Shown: positions 43,051-51,327 of the stretch, in pieces
Layout: every line of letters starts with the position of its first letter
How positions within the stretch are numbered: position 1 is the first letter of the stretch
Assembly: GCF_002368295.1 (NCBI RefSeq)
Contig: NZ_AP018248.1
Coordinates: 6,871,979 to 6,935,978 of the forward strand
Length of the DNA: 64,000 nt
Origin: Tolypothrix tenuis PCC 7101
GTDB lineage: Bacteria > Cyanobacteriota > Cyanobacteriia > Cyanobacteriales > Nostocaceae
Direction of reading: 5' to 3'
Translations under genes and position numbers: made by a program
Notes under the pieces: model-generated
The model's input: the letters and a program-made list of their open reading frames with translations, nothing else
Told to the model about the DNA's origin: nothing
Databases searched by the model: none

Positions 43051-43116
43051 GATGCGTTAGGCGCTGGTTTCCAATATGATTTCTCACGAAAGAACTATCC
43101 TAGCGCCTAACGCATC
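43051..43116. mobile_element. MITE-like hairpin element with GATGCGTTAGGCGCT ends
   Basis: 15-bp perfect inverted ends (43051-43065 and 43102-43116) around a 36-bp interior. Preceded by TAG; no clear target duplication. Immediately upstream of a second, different hairpin element at 43129. Confidence 0.78.
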
Positions 43117-43128
43117 ATCTATACGACG

Positions 43129-43190
43129 GTGCGTTACGGCTAAATTCCATTGTCTCTGTGTCCCAAATCCTTTCATAGCCGTAACGCACC
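43129..43190. mobile_element. MITE-like hairpin element with GGTGCGTTACGGCTA ends
   Basis: Perfect 15-bp inverted ends (43129-43143 and 43176-43190), interior shared with 38294-38356. Sits 12 bp from the preceding element and 14 bp before the stop codon of the minus-strand gene. Confidence 0.8.
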
Positions 43191-43204
43191 CTACTTCTTT
43201 ATTC

Positions 43205-44101
43205 TTAGCCAGGGAAATTTTTCACTAAATCATCACCAGGAATTACAGTTGTCCAATAGACATATTTGGGGTCTAATTTATAGCGACGGTCTTGCTTAAT
43301 TAATTGCATGAAGTCTTTATGTTCTTCGCGAGATTGACCTACCAAGCAACCAGCGCTAGCTGTACCTACTAAGCTCTTATCATAGCCCCAATGTTGATTG
43401 ATAAAGAAATTAGCACCTACATCTATGGGATCGCCAGTACGGAATCCATCTTTGTTGCGATCGCGGTGTACTCTAATTGTCCCACATTGCTCTAGGGCTT
43501 CGTGTGTCTCTACTCCTGTAGTGCCATAATGATAGCCAACTCGCCAAGCATTGTATTGTCCAAAGGCAATGCGCGCAACACCTTTAGGGTTGGGAGGATT
43601 TTTTGTATAATAATCGCCTGGTTCTGTTGTTGCTAACCAGTTCCCTAAAATTTGTGGTGTTCCTGCAGCTATTTCAATGACAATACGTCTGTCGTTCCAT
43701 TGATTAAAGCTATCACTGTTGAGTTGACCGTTAGCGTTTACTCCTTCGACATAAACAATATTATATTGTTGCTTACCTACGGCAATAAAGTATTTTTGCT
43801 TTTGCATATATTTAATGATGCGGCTAGCAAAATCATTGCCCAACTTTAAAGGAATAGCTTCTTTTTTCTCAATTAAAGCCTCAGCAGTTTGTTTTCCTAA
43901 TCCTGTTTCGGAAATCTTCAACAGAGATTGGAAATCTGTGAGTGCTTTAGTGGAAAATCTGCCAAATTTGCCGTCAGCAGGTGGATCAAGCAATCCTAAG
44001 CGAATTAGGTTAATTTGGATGTCTTTACTTAGGTCAGAGTCTTGTGCAATATTCTCGAGTGGAATTGTTTTTTCGGCAGATACAATTTCAGCTAGTTGCA
44101 T
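43205..44101 (-). CDS. Peptidoglycan-binding domain protein with putative hydrolase/transpeptidase-like C terminus
   Basis: 298 residues. N-terminal PG-binding-1 domain (about 20-78: DIQINLIRLGLLDPPADGKFGRFSTKALTDFQ). The C-terminal half (about 85-298) has HRDRNKDGFRTGDPIDVG, FFINQHWGYD and GTASAGCLVGQS, with a central Cys in a Ser-Ala-Gly-Cys context that recalls the catalytic SHGCxR of L,D-transpeptidases but without its arginine. No signal peptide is visible, so it may be cytoplasmic or exported by another route. Catalytic role is a guess; the PG-binding domain is solid. Confidence 0.7.
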   Translation of the reverse strand: MQLAEIVSAEKTIPLENIAQDSDLSKDIQINLIRLGLLDPPADGKFGRFSTKALTDFQSLLKISETGLGKQTAEALIEKKEAIPLKLGNDFASRIIKYMQKQKYFIAVGKQQYNIVYVEGVNANGQLNSDSFNQWNDRRIVIEIAAGTPQILGNWLATTEPGDYYTKNPPNPKGVARIAFGQYNAWRVGYHYGTTGVETHEALEQCGTIRVHRDRNKDGFRTGDPIDVGANFFINQHWGYDKSLVGTASAGCLVGQSREEHKDFMQLIKQDRRYKLDPKYVYWTTVIPGDDLVKNFPG

Positions 44102-44451
44102 ATCTATAAATAGAATGACAGTAGTGTTTATGTAGATAATTCAAAATTAGTCGTTAATTATGAATTCGTAATTTTATATTTACGGAAAGACTACAAAATA
44201 TTGATGATTGTAGTCTTGAATTTAGTTAACCTTTCAAAGGTAACTAATTCAATTACGAATTCCTTTAATTAACATCTTTGTAATTGTCTTTGTTTATCTC
44301 CACATCCACTAAACTACTTTTCGCAAAGCTGGAAAATTTTTTCTGTGCTACTTCTTTGAAGAACGGGGAAAAGGTAAAGGGAAAAAGGGGGAAAGGGCTT
44401 GAATTACCGATATTTTATGCATAGCGGTAGTTTTGCTGCCTGTAAGCCAAT
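44102..44451. other. Spacer with inverted AATTACGAATTC segments
   Basis: A+T-rich 350 bp, containing GAATTCGTAATT (about 44163) and AATTACGAATTC (about 44251), an inverted pair about 85 bp apart, and purine-rich GGGGAAAAGGTAAAGGG near 44357. No gene seen; the 5' leader of the 43205 gene lies here. Confidence 0.4.
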
Positions 44452-45417
44452 TTAACTTTCTTTGCTATAGCTATAGATATTGCCAAAACTGCGATCGCTA
44501 TTGATTTCAATTACCAAATCAACCCACTGCGGAGAGTTAACCAAAGGTGTGATGAATAATTCCGGGTGCAGCGATCGCCAAAAATAATGTACAAATTCTT
44601 CTATCTGTTGTTCGCTCATTCCCGATTTACCAGATGCAATCATCTTTTGTTCCGCTTGTTTGCGCCATACTAAGGATGAGCGATAATCAGTAGGGTATAA
44701 AACGATTAAACTATCTAACCGCTGCCAAAGTGGGAGATAATTCTCTAACTGACGATTCATATCCCTGGCAAACGTCCGATCTGCATCTGTAAAAATCGGC
44801 GCTGGCGCATCATCAAAGGCCTGGGGATCAATTGGTCTTACGCCCACAAACCACCCTTCAAAGAGCAAAATATCGACATTTGCGGCGACTTCTGGAGTAG
44901 TGCGATCGCCTGCACCATTGTAAGCAGATTTATCAAACCGGGGGATCACAACTGGACTTTGTGACTGGTGAATCTGATCGAGTAAATTTAAGCCTATATC
45001 AATATCGTGAGTTCCCGGTGGGCCGCGCCAAATTAAACGGGGGTCTTGTTGTGATAAAACTAAGCGATCGCTATAGGTTTTGTATAAGTCATCCAAAGAT
45101 AAAGTGACAGTGTGATATCCCAACTCCTGCAGAATCAAAGTTAACGCTTGGGACATGGTAGTTTTACCAGTTCCTTGTACACCCAAAATTCCTTGAATTA
45201 AGGGATGTCCCAACTTTTGACGCTGGGATGCAATTTTAATTGCCAAAGGTAACCATAACTCCCACAGGGTATGCAACATCGCCTGGGGTTCCACTTGCAG
45301 CGTTGTTTTACAAAACTGGTTAAAAGCTGGTTCGATAGATTTGAGTAAATGCGATCGCCTTTGAATCACCTCATCCACATTTTCTGCCGTAATTCCAAAA
45401 GATTTGTCATTTGTCAT
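44452..45417 (-). CDS. D-glycerate 3-kinase (GLYK type)
   Basis: 321 residues. Walker A GVQGTGKTT (79-87), LSLDDLYKTY, RGPPGTHDIDIG and LFEGWFVGVRP; this set matches plant and cyanobacterial GLYK, the photorespiratory glycerate kinase. It phosphorylates glycerate to 3-phosphoglycerate with ATP, closing the photorespiratory cycle. Start ATG lies in ATGACAAATGACAAATC, part of a tract of ATGACCA heptamers continuing upstream. Confidence 0.9.
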   Translation of the reverse strand: MTNDKSFGITAENVDEVIQRRSHLLKSIEPAFNQFCKTTLQVEPQAMLHTLWELWLPLAIKIASQRQKLGHPLIQGILGVQGTGKTTMSQALTLILQELGYHTVTLSLDDLYKTYSDRLVLSQQDPRLIWRGPPGTHDIDIGLNLLDQIHQSQSPVVIPRFDKSAYNGAGDRTTPEVAANVDILLFEGWFVGVRPIDPQAFDDAPAPIFTDADRTFARDMNRQLENYLPLWQRLDSLIVLYPTDYRSSLVWRKQAEQKMIASGKSGMSEQQIEEFVHYFWRSLHPELFITPLVNSPQWVDLVIEINSDRSFGNIYSYSKES

Positions 45418-45530
45418 TGGTCATTGGTCATTGGTCATTGGGTGTTTGTCTCCCTCATCCCCCTCATCCCCAGGAGTTCTTTAATTTTGAATTTTGAATT
45501 TTGAATTTTGAATTGATTTGTCCCCAACCC
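45418..45530. repeat. STRR cluster upstream of glycerate kinase
   Basis: On the minus strand five ATGACCA/ATGACAA units reach into the glycerate kinase start; further on, CCTCATCCC and four TTTTGAA units (45487-45515). The region AGGAGTTCTTTAATTTTG to GATTTGTCCCC is shared with 56340-56445. Confidence 0.85.
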
Positions 45531-45535
45531 CCCAA

Positions 45536-45868
45536 TCACGACCCCAGCTTGAATGCTTCCAGAAACAGGCTGTAAGTAAAACCAACCTTGAGAAAGTTTA
45601 GTGCTTCCACCCATAGCGATCGCCTTGAGAAAAAGTTACTACTGTAGAAGATTCTGCTACTGACTTCTGTCAGTACAACTAAAACCGCTGCTACCCAAAT
45701 ATCCAATTCTGCCTTTTGTCCCGCACTGGTAGAAATTGCCGATCCGAGAAAGAAACCAAACAAAAAACAAATTATTAGTAGCGATAATCGCCGCCAAGGG
45801 TTAACAAACCATAGCCCTATTTGCCTGGCAGTAGCATCAACTAAATTATTTATACGAGTATTTTGCAT
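45536..45868 (-). CDS. ycf20: Ycf20 (DUF565) membrane protein
   Basis: 110 residues from ATG 45868 (MQNTRINNLVDATARQ); a codon run six residues longer has a weaker start. Three hydrophobic stretches (LSLLIICFLFGFFLGSAIS, DIWVAAVLVVLTEVSSRIFY, FLKVGFTYSLFLEAF). Wording FFLGSAISTSAGQ matches Ycf20, a chloroplast-conserved protein involved in energy-dependent quenching in plants; in cyanobacteria the role is open. Lies next to glycerate kinase but with an STRR-filled gap. Confidence 0.85.
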   Translation of the reverse strand: MQNTRINNLVDATARQIGLWFVNPWRRLSLLIICFLFGFFLGSAISTSAGQKAELDIWVAAVLVVLTEVSSRIFYSSNFFSRRSLWVEALNFLKVGFTYSLFLEAFKLGS

Positions 45869-46482
45869 AGTTAGGACACAAGCCAAAAGTCAAGAAATCA
45901 TAAAATATTCCTCTTTTAGAGGATATCGGTTTTAGCATAAGCTTGTTTGAGCAGTGATTGAAATATCTAGTGGATTTTCAGTGTTGATGAAATTTTATAC
46001 AGGGTGTCATCAGAAAGTAAGTAAAACTTTTCCAAAAATTGTTGAATATAGGGTTCCACCCCTTAACAATCAGAGTTATCTTAAAATATGTAGTGTGAAA
46101 TATTAAGAAAAATGAAGTGCATTCCACAGATCAATCTGGGGGTTTGTCACCATAGTCTTTGTTACTGTCACTACTTGTAAAACCAAAATTACTGTTTGCG
46201 CTTCTCCGAAGAAATCTGCTAGTGATGTATTATATTTTTTGTGCTTTTTCACATTCTCAACAAAAGATAGCCTTGATTAATCAGCCTTACACCTGATTTT
46301 TCGTTAAAGAATCAAGGTAATTATTTTTGTCAGTATGTTTCTTGAAAATGCTATTTATGATACATTGCATAACTTGCTTTCAAGAGGCTCTATAGTAGGC
46401 AATTACAGTAATTGCCCTGGCGGAGAATAGGCTAGGATTTGGACAAGCCTAAACAAATACTTATTTCTAAATAACTATCAAT
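45869..46482. other. Leader region of the lipoprotein gene
   Basis: About 610 bp, A+T-rich, divergent between ycf20 and a lipoprotein gene. Contains a perfect 19-bp palindrome (46398-46416). No RNA gene or repeat family recognised. Confidence 0.45.
46398..46416. promoter_or_regulatory. 19-bp perfect palindrome upstream of lipoprotein
   Basis: GGCAATTACAGTAATTGCC: nine-base arms around a single A, 67 bp before the start codon. Could be a transcription-factor operator. No copy elsewhere in the window was noticed. Confidence 0.5.
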
Positions 46483-47112
46483 ATGAAAACGTCAGTGTAT
46501 CGTAACGCTGCTGTTCTAGCTTGTTCTTTGGGACTGTTAGGGTTACTGGTGGGGTGCTTTGGCATGAGTGTTTCTTTTGAAACTACAGATCCAAACTCAA
46601 CTTCATCACAACCAAATGAAACGCCTCAACTACCCAGCAATTCTTCTTCATCTTTTGCTCATGAAACCGTTAGCTCAACGAATGTTTCTTCTTCAGTAAC
46701 TATACCTGCTGAAGCGGTAGAAAATAGTACTAATAAAGATACTTCTCTATTGGCATATAGTCAAAAATCTTCTGGAAGTATCAAAGCAGGAGAAGGCAAA
46801 TTGCGGATGAGTAATCAAACCAATCAGCCTGTGCGCCTGGCTTTATTAGCACGACAGTCAGCAGCGAAAGGTGCGTCCAAAACTCAGCAAGATATTCCCG
46901 CCCATTGGGATTTTGAACCCCAAGAAGGTAGCGAAAAAGGACTGCTTCTATCTCTGCCTAACGGTAACTTAAAACTAGAGAAGGGAGATATTCTCGTAGC
47001 CTTTGCCCAAGATGGTTCAAGGCGCTACTGGGGGCCTTATGTAGTCGGGGAAACATCTTCACCAGCATGGGATTCTCAAAGCCGAGAATGGCGGCTAGTA
47101 CTTAGTAAGTAG
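46483..47112 (+). CDS. Putative lipoprotein
   Basis: 209 residues. N-terminal signal and lipobox LLVGC with Cys near 25; serine/threonine-rich stretch to about residue 80, then a small globular domain (GKLRMSNQTNQPVRLALLARQSA, LEKGDILVAFAQDGSRRYWGPYVVG). No known family recognised. Probably outer-membrane or thylakoid/plasma membrane anchored. Followed by an STRR tract and the ArnT-like gene on the same strand. Confidence 0.75.
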   Translation: MKTSVYRNAAVLACSLGLLGLLVGCFGMSVSFETTDPNSTSSQPNETPQLPSNSSSSFAHETVSSTNVSSSVTIPAEAVENSTNKDTSLLAYSQKSSGSIKAGEGKLRMSNQTNQPVRLALLARQSAAKGASKTQQDIPAHWDFEPQEGSEKGLLLSLPNGNLKLEKGDILVAFAQDGSRRYWGPYVVGETSSPAWDSQSREWRLVLSK

Positions 47113-47213
47113 GGATTGGGGACTGGGGACTGGGGGAAAGGAAAATTACCAATTACCCATTACCAATTACCCCATGCCCAATGCCCCATGCCCAATGCCC
47201 AATTCCCAAGAAC
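47113..47213. repeat. STRR cluster (GGGGACT, ATTACCC, ATGCCCC units)
   Basis: GGGGACTGGGGACTGGGG, then ATTACCAATTACCC, then CAATGCCC/CATGCCC units, between the lipoprotein gene and the ArnT-like gene. Confidence 0.85.
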
Positions 47214-47286
47214 AAAATCTACCAAGTCAACGACTATTAACAAAGTGCTGTTTGACTGTAGACTTTTGAGCATTGACTGATAACAA

Positions 47287-49158
47287 ATGAACATGAAATT
47301 GAGCCTTCCCCACACTGTTGGCCAGTGGTGCAAAAATATACTTACGCGTCCAGCGCTGGCTGTGACTGTATCGGTTCTGTGGTTAATTGTGATTGGTTGG
47401 ATAGCTTATGGTTGGAATTTAGGCAACATTGGCTTAGTTGATGAAACCGAACCACTGTTTGCTGAAGCTTCCCGTCAAATGTTCGTTACAGGAGATTGGA
47501 TCACTCCCTTCTTTAATGCCCAGACACGCTTTGATAAACCAGCGTTAATTTATTGGTGTCAAGCGATCGCTTATGGCATTTTGGGTGTGAATGAATGGGC
47601 GGCGCGAATCCCATCAGCACTGGCGGCTATGGGGACAGTTGCTTTAGCTTTTTATACAGTACATTGGTCACTAGCGAGAAAAGATGAGTTAGAACAAGTT
47701 TCTCGCCCTGTTCGCCGTTACTTAACGGCTGGTTTGGCTGCAACTGTCATGGCACTAACTCCAGAAATGATTGCTTGGGGACGTATTGGTGTCTCAGATA
47801 TGCTGCTGACTGGGTGTATCGCATCAGCTTTACTATGCTTCTTTTTGGGTTACGCACAGAATTCACAATTCCCTAGTAATAAATGGTACTGGGCTTGTTA
47901 TGTGCTAGTTGCTGGGGCGATTTTAACTAAAGGCCCAGTAGGAATTGTATTACCAGCATTAATTATCGGTGCATTTGTTCTCTACCAAGGCAACTTAGTA
48001 GAAGTATGGCGGCAAATGCGTCCCCTAGTGGGGTTGCTAATTATTTTAGGATTATCAGTTCCCTGGTATGCGCTAGTGATTTGGCGTAATGGTTGGAATT
48101 ATATTAATTCGTTCTTTGGGTATCACAATCTAGAACGCTTCACAGAAGTAGTTAATGGACATTCAGCACCCTGGTATTTTTACTTTTTAGTAGTGCTATT
48201 AGGCTTTGCTCCATACTCAGTCTACTTACCCGCCGCGATGATTCGACTGAAGTTTTGGCAGCGATCGCACTGGCGTTCTCAAGCACGTTCTCAGCAATTA
48301 GGTTTATTTGCTTGCATTTGGTTTCTAGGGGTTTTTGGCTTTTTCACCATCGCTGTTACCAAACTCCCTAGCTATGTATTGCCGTTAATGCCAGCTGCGG
48401 CGATTATGGTGGCACTATTATGGAGTGACTTGATCCCAGAACCAGAAGCCGACAATAACAAATCTGTCATCGCCTCGAAATCTTTTGTTTGGAGTAGCTG
48501 GGTAAATGTCATCTTTTTATCTGCGGTCGCTGCAGCATTATTTCACCTCGCCCAGTTAGTAGGTTACGATCCTGCTGCACCTGAGTTGTATCAGTCGATT
48601 CAACAGATGGGTTTACCAGCGATCGGGGGGATGATTTGGCTATTGGTAGCCATCATGATTGCCGCGTTTACCCTAACTCGCCGTTGGCAATGGATTATCA
48701 CTGCTAACCTGTTAGGGTTTGTGATATTTTTTACAGTTGTTTTGATGCCTACTTTGTTTGTCATGGATCAGCAGCGTCAGCAACCTTTACGAGAATTAGC
48801 TACAATCGCTGCCCAGGTAGAACAACCAAAAGAAGAATTAATTATGCTGGGTTTCAAAAAGCCTAGTGTTGTGTTTTACAGCCATAAAACAGTCAATTAC
48901 ATTTCATCTGCACCAGAAGTTGTAGACTATATTCACAAACAAAATGCTCAACCAGCCAAGCTTAATTCTTTACTACTGCTAGCTGAAAAAGACAGATTTT
49001 TAGCAATGGACTTGCAACCTGAAGAATACAAGCATATTGCTAGCAAAGGTGCTTATTATTTGGTGAGAGTTCCTGTCAAGAAAATTAAAAAACAAAAACT
49101 CGATATTTCCTATTCTGTTCCTAATAACACCATTAAAAATTCCAATGAGTTTCGCTAG
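47287..49158 (+). CDS. ArnT/PMT-2 type membrane glycosyltransferase
   Basis: 623 residues, about 11-13 hydrophobic segments. First periplasmic loop has DETEPLFAEASRQMFVTGDWITPFFNAQTRFDKPALIYW, the acidic DE and the conserved KP motif of lipid-linked sugar transferases (ArnT and dolichol-phosphate mannosyltransferase class). These transfer a sugar from a polyprenyl phosphate carrier to lipid A, protein or polymer at the outer face. C-terminal soluble domain about 530-623. Acceptor unknown; a polysaccharide or protein glycosylation role fits the other glycan genes in the window. Starts with Met at 47287 (a second ATG lies six bases on). Confidence 0.88.
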   Translation: MNMKLSLPHTVGQWCKNILTRPALAVTVSVLWLIVIGWIAYGWNLGNIGLVDETEPLFAEASRQMFVTGDWITPFFNAQTRFDKPALIYWCQAIAYGILGVNEWAARIPSALAAMGTVALAFYTVHWSLARKDELEQVSRPVRRYLTAGLAATVMALTPEMIAWGRIGVSDMLLTGCIASALLCFFLGYAQNSQFPSNKWYWACYVLVAGAILTKGPVGIVLPALIIGAFVLYQGNLVEVWRQMRPLVGLLIILGLSVPWYALVIWRNGWNYINSFFGYHNLERFTEVVNGHSAPWYFYFLVVLLGFAPYSVYLPAAMIRLKFWQRSHWRSQARSQQLGLFACIWFLGVFGFFTIAVTKLPSYVLPLMPAAAIMVALLWSDLIPEPEADNNKSVIASKSFVWSSWVNVIFLSAVAAALFHLAQLVGYDPAAPELYQSIQQMGLPAIGGMIWLLVAIMIAAFTLTRRWQWIITANLLGFVIFFTVVLMPTLFVMDQQRQQPLRELATIAAQVEQPKEELIMLGFKKPSVVFYSHKTVNYISSAPEVVDYIHKQNAQPAKLNSLLLLAEKDRFLAMDLQPEEYKHIASKGAYYLVRVPVKKIKKQKLDISYSVPNNTIKNSNEFR

Positions 49159-49249
49159 GTTAGCAATAATCATCGGATAAAATTAAAACATTTTGCATAG
49201 CTTGCGTATCGACGTTATTTCCTAGTTTCGAGAAAAGGTAAGAAATATA

Positions 49250-49285
49250 CCCCAGTCATTCTTTGATTGTCTGGGGTTTTTTATT
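49250..49285 (+). terminator. Rho-independent terminator of the ArnT-like gene
   Basis: CCCCAG (49250-49255) and CTGGGG (49271-49276), stem extended by GACAATC-like pairs, then TTTTTTATT. 92 bp after the stop codon. Confidence 0.85.
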
Positions 49286-49352
49286 GACTTCCATTGGTCA
49301 AATCTTAAATTCCCGGAGGCTAACGCCTAAGAAATTAGGATGAAAAATGCCC

Positions 49353-49497
49353 TTTTTCTAAATACTTCGCTGTGCCCGAAGGTGTGCTTTAGTGTACCCT
49401 TCGGGTTGTCTGTGAGGTGTATAAAATCTCGGAAAACCGTTTTTCTAAATACTTCGCTATGACCGAAGGTGTGTATTATCTATTCCCTTCGGGTTGT
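49353..49497. repeat. Two tandem hairpin repeats (TTTTTCTAAATACTTCGC..CCCTTCGGGTTGT)
   Basis: Copy 1 at 49353-49409, copy 2 at 49440-49497, 87 bp apart, about 80 percent alike by eye. Each has CCGAAGG..CCTTCGG as a stem with a 14-16-base loop. They lie between the ArnT-like terminator and the AlkB-like gene. A further short hairpin CTCCCAAT..GCTGGGAG is at about 49552-49581. Confidence 0.78.
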
Positions 49498-49633
49498 AAA
49501 AAAGGCGAAGGGGCTAACACCCCAAAATTTATGAAATGCGAAATGATGTTGACTCCCAATCTACTCATTAAGTTGCTGGGAGCTATTTTGTTTGGCATTT
49601 CATGTGAATGAATTTAATTTCTAGGAGATAACT

Positions 49634-50116
49634 ATGTCTTTAATGACAACAAATGGATATATTTGTAGCGATTTGCAGAGTCTTCATGACTGGTGCAATA
49701 ATCAATCTCTAACCCAGCAAATGCTTTCTAGCAATTACGTTTCCAGTCGCACCCATAAATGGTTTGGTTATGAAGTCATACTAAAACCTAATCCAATTAT
49801 TAAGAAAGGGCATTGGGATGAAAAGGTTAATCGACTAGGCAATCTTATTCTCCCAGGATGGGATTGTGCCTTACTCTGTCATTATTATCCAGGTGGTTAT
49901 ATGACACAGCACCGCGATCACTCTGTTTTCGAGCCACAATTAGTATTGGTTAATATTGGATGTGCGACTTTGTGTATTGATAATCAAGAACATCACCTTG
50001 AAGATGGTCAGGTCATCAGCTTTAATTCCGCTATTCCCCATGAACTGCTACCCGTCAAATCTCACCGCTGGTCATTAACTTTCCGTAAGATAAAACCTCA
50101 GTATCTACGGTTCTAA
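49634..50116 (+). CDS. AlkB-like 2-oxoglutarate/Fe(II) dioxygenase
   Basis: 160 residues with GGAG ten bases before the ATG. Double-stranded beta-helix motifs: HYYPGGYMTQHRDH gives the HxD pair H93/D95, distal metal ligand in NSAIPHELLP (H136), and 2-oxoglutarate-binding arginines in HRWSLTFRK (R145, R151). The YPGG..H.D arrangement and R-x5-R are AlkB wording. Family members repair alkylated DNA or RNA or hydroxylate other targets. It is shorter than E. coli AlkB (216), missing most of the N-terminal nucleotide lid. It points towards the plasmid-type Rep gene, a plausible cargo of the same mobile element. Confidence 0.87.
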   Translation: MSLMTTNGYICSDLQSLHDWCNNQSLTQQMLSSNYVSSRTHKWFGYEVILKPNPIIKKGHWDEKVNRLGNLILPGWDCALLCHYYPGGYMTQHRDHSVFEPQLVLVNIGCATLCIDNQEHHLEDGQVISFNSAIPHELLPVKSHRWSLTFRKIKPQYLRF

Positions 50117-50171
50117 ATCTCTGTAACCTTTTGCTGGTATTGATTTTATTGATGAAACAGCATCTCTGATA

Positions 50172-51158
50172 TCACTCTTTATTGAACTTCTTTGACTTCC
50201 GTTCCCATCTGAAAGACAAAGTTCTGCGATCAACCTCATCTTTCTCTTCACTTTTATCAATGAGGTTTTGGTAGTTCTCCTCTAATTCCTGCATATACTG
50301 CCTGAGTATACCCCCAACAGCGATCGCTCTAGTTTTATGTAGCTGACGGTTTAACTCTAAAAACCATTCTCTATCACCGATTAAGTCTGACTCTTTAACT
50401 TGATACTTCAGAATTTCTGGGATCAGTATTTTAGGATCATGATGCTTTGCGATCGCACTAATATGAGTAATTGGTTGGTAATCAATTCTTAAAGATTTTT
50501 GCCACAATGCTACCCACTTTGCATGGGAAAGATAGCCATGACTAAAGTAGGAAGGTTGCACCATTGCCAAAATGTGTAAATGTGGGTGTGCTGAGGCTCC
50601 ATCTCTACCTTTAGTCACTTCTATAGATTTTACCCAACCTTTAGCAGGCCATACCTTTAATTCAGTTAATCGTTTAAAACCTTTATTCATCCAATCCAAC
50701 GTTTCCCTGAGTTCCTCAATTTGGCAATTCTTAACTGTCAAAGTCACAAATAGCCAACGGTACTTGGGATAATCGATAACTACTTGTGGAAGAATCTTAT
50801 AAGCCTTTGCTTTCCACATTAGCGATCGCCGCCACTGACAAACTGGACAGTGACGAACTCTACAAAATTTGGCATCTGAGAGTTTGAACTGGACAATCCC
50901 TTCCGTTTCTTCGGTGCATAATTGAAACTCCAGCCACTCGGAACACATTTTTACTCGCCAAGCATAACGATTAAAGATACCTTCGCCTGCTTGAGCATAA
51001 TATTCGGAAACTTTATCAGCATTGGCTCGGTGCTTATCCCAAATCTCCCCTACAGGTGAAACTTCAGATAGACTCAGTATATTTAGAGTAGGTAAAAACT
51101 TAACTTCAGACGATACATTCAAAGCAATAAAGTTACTGTCTGAGGCTTGATTTAACAC
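50172..51158 (-). CDS. Rolling-circle plasmid replication initiator (Rep_1/pC194-pUB110 class)
   Basis: 328 residues. Motif 1 FVTLTVKN near 137; motif 2 HPHLHIL with the HUH-type H191, H193 and H195; motif 3 PEILKYQVK with E248 and catalytic Y252 in the ExxxY spacing known for pC194. An N-terminal CRVRHCPVCQWRR (C99-C107) is a zinc-ribbon-like DNA-binding site. Such proteins nick the leading-strand origin of small plasmids. Here it lies in an otherwise ordinary chromosomal context, so it is an integrated or domesticated element. All catalytic residues look intact. Origin sequences were not identified. Confidence 0.87.
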   Translation of the reverse strand: MLNQASDSNFIALNVSSEVKFLPTLNILSLSEVSPVGEIWDKHRANADKVSEYYAQAGEGIFNRYAWRVKMCSEWLEFQLCTEETEGIVQFKLSDAKFCRVRHCPVCQWRRSLMWKAKAYKILPQVVIDYPKYRWLFVTLTVKNCQIEELRETLDWMNKGFKRLTELKVWPAKGWVKSIEVTKGRDGASAHPHLHILAMVQPSYFSHGYLSHAKWVALWQKSLRIDYQPITHISAIAKHHDPKILIPEILKYQVKESDLIGDREWFLELNRQLHKTRAIAVGGILRQYMQELEENYQNLIDKSEEKDEVDRRTLSFRWERKSKKFNKE

Positions 51159-51249
51159 AAAATACCTTAATAATTTGGTATAAATAAATCCAAATTACAG
51201 CCTATTTCTACACTTAAACCTCAGTAATAATGCTTGGAAAATTAAGCGT

Positions 51250-51292
51250 AATAATAAAAAGTAGGGAAGCTGATCACAAAAAAACTTCCCCA
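51250..51292 (-). terminator. Terminator of the aminopeptidase gene
   Basis: On the minus strand GGGGAAG and CTTCCC surround a 15-base loop, followed by TACTTTTTATTATT. It lies about 40 bp beyond the aminopeptidase stop codon. Confidence 0.7.
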
Positions 51293-51327
51293 CTCTTAAA
51301 TCAACGATTGGAATATCGCCTGCTCAA

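Noticed and set aside
49417..49611. 64-codon plus-strand frame before the AlkB-like gene
   Set aside because: It is made of the tandem hairpin repeats, has no ribosome site and no family resemblance.
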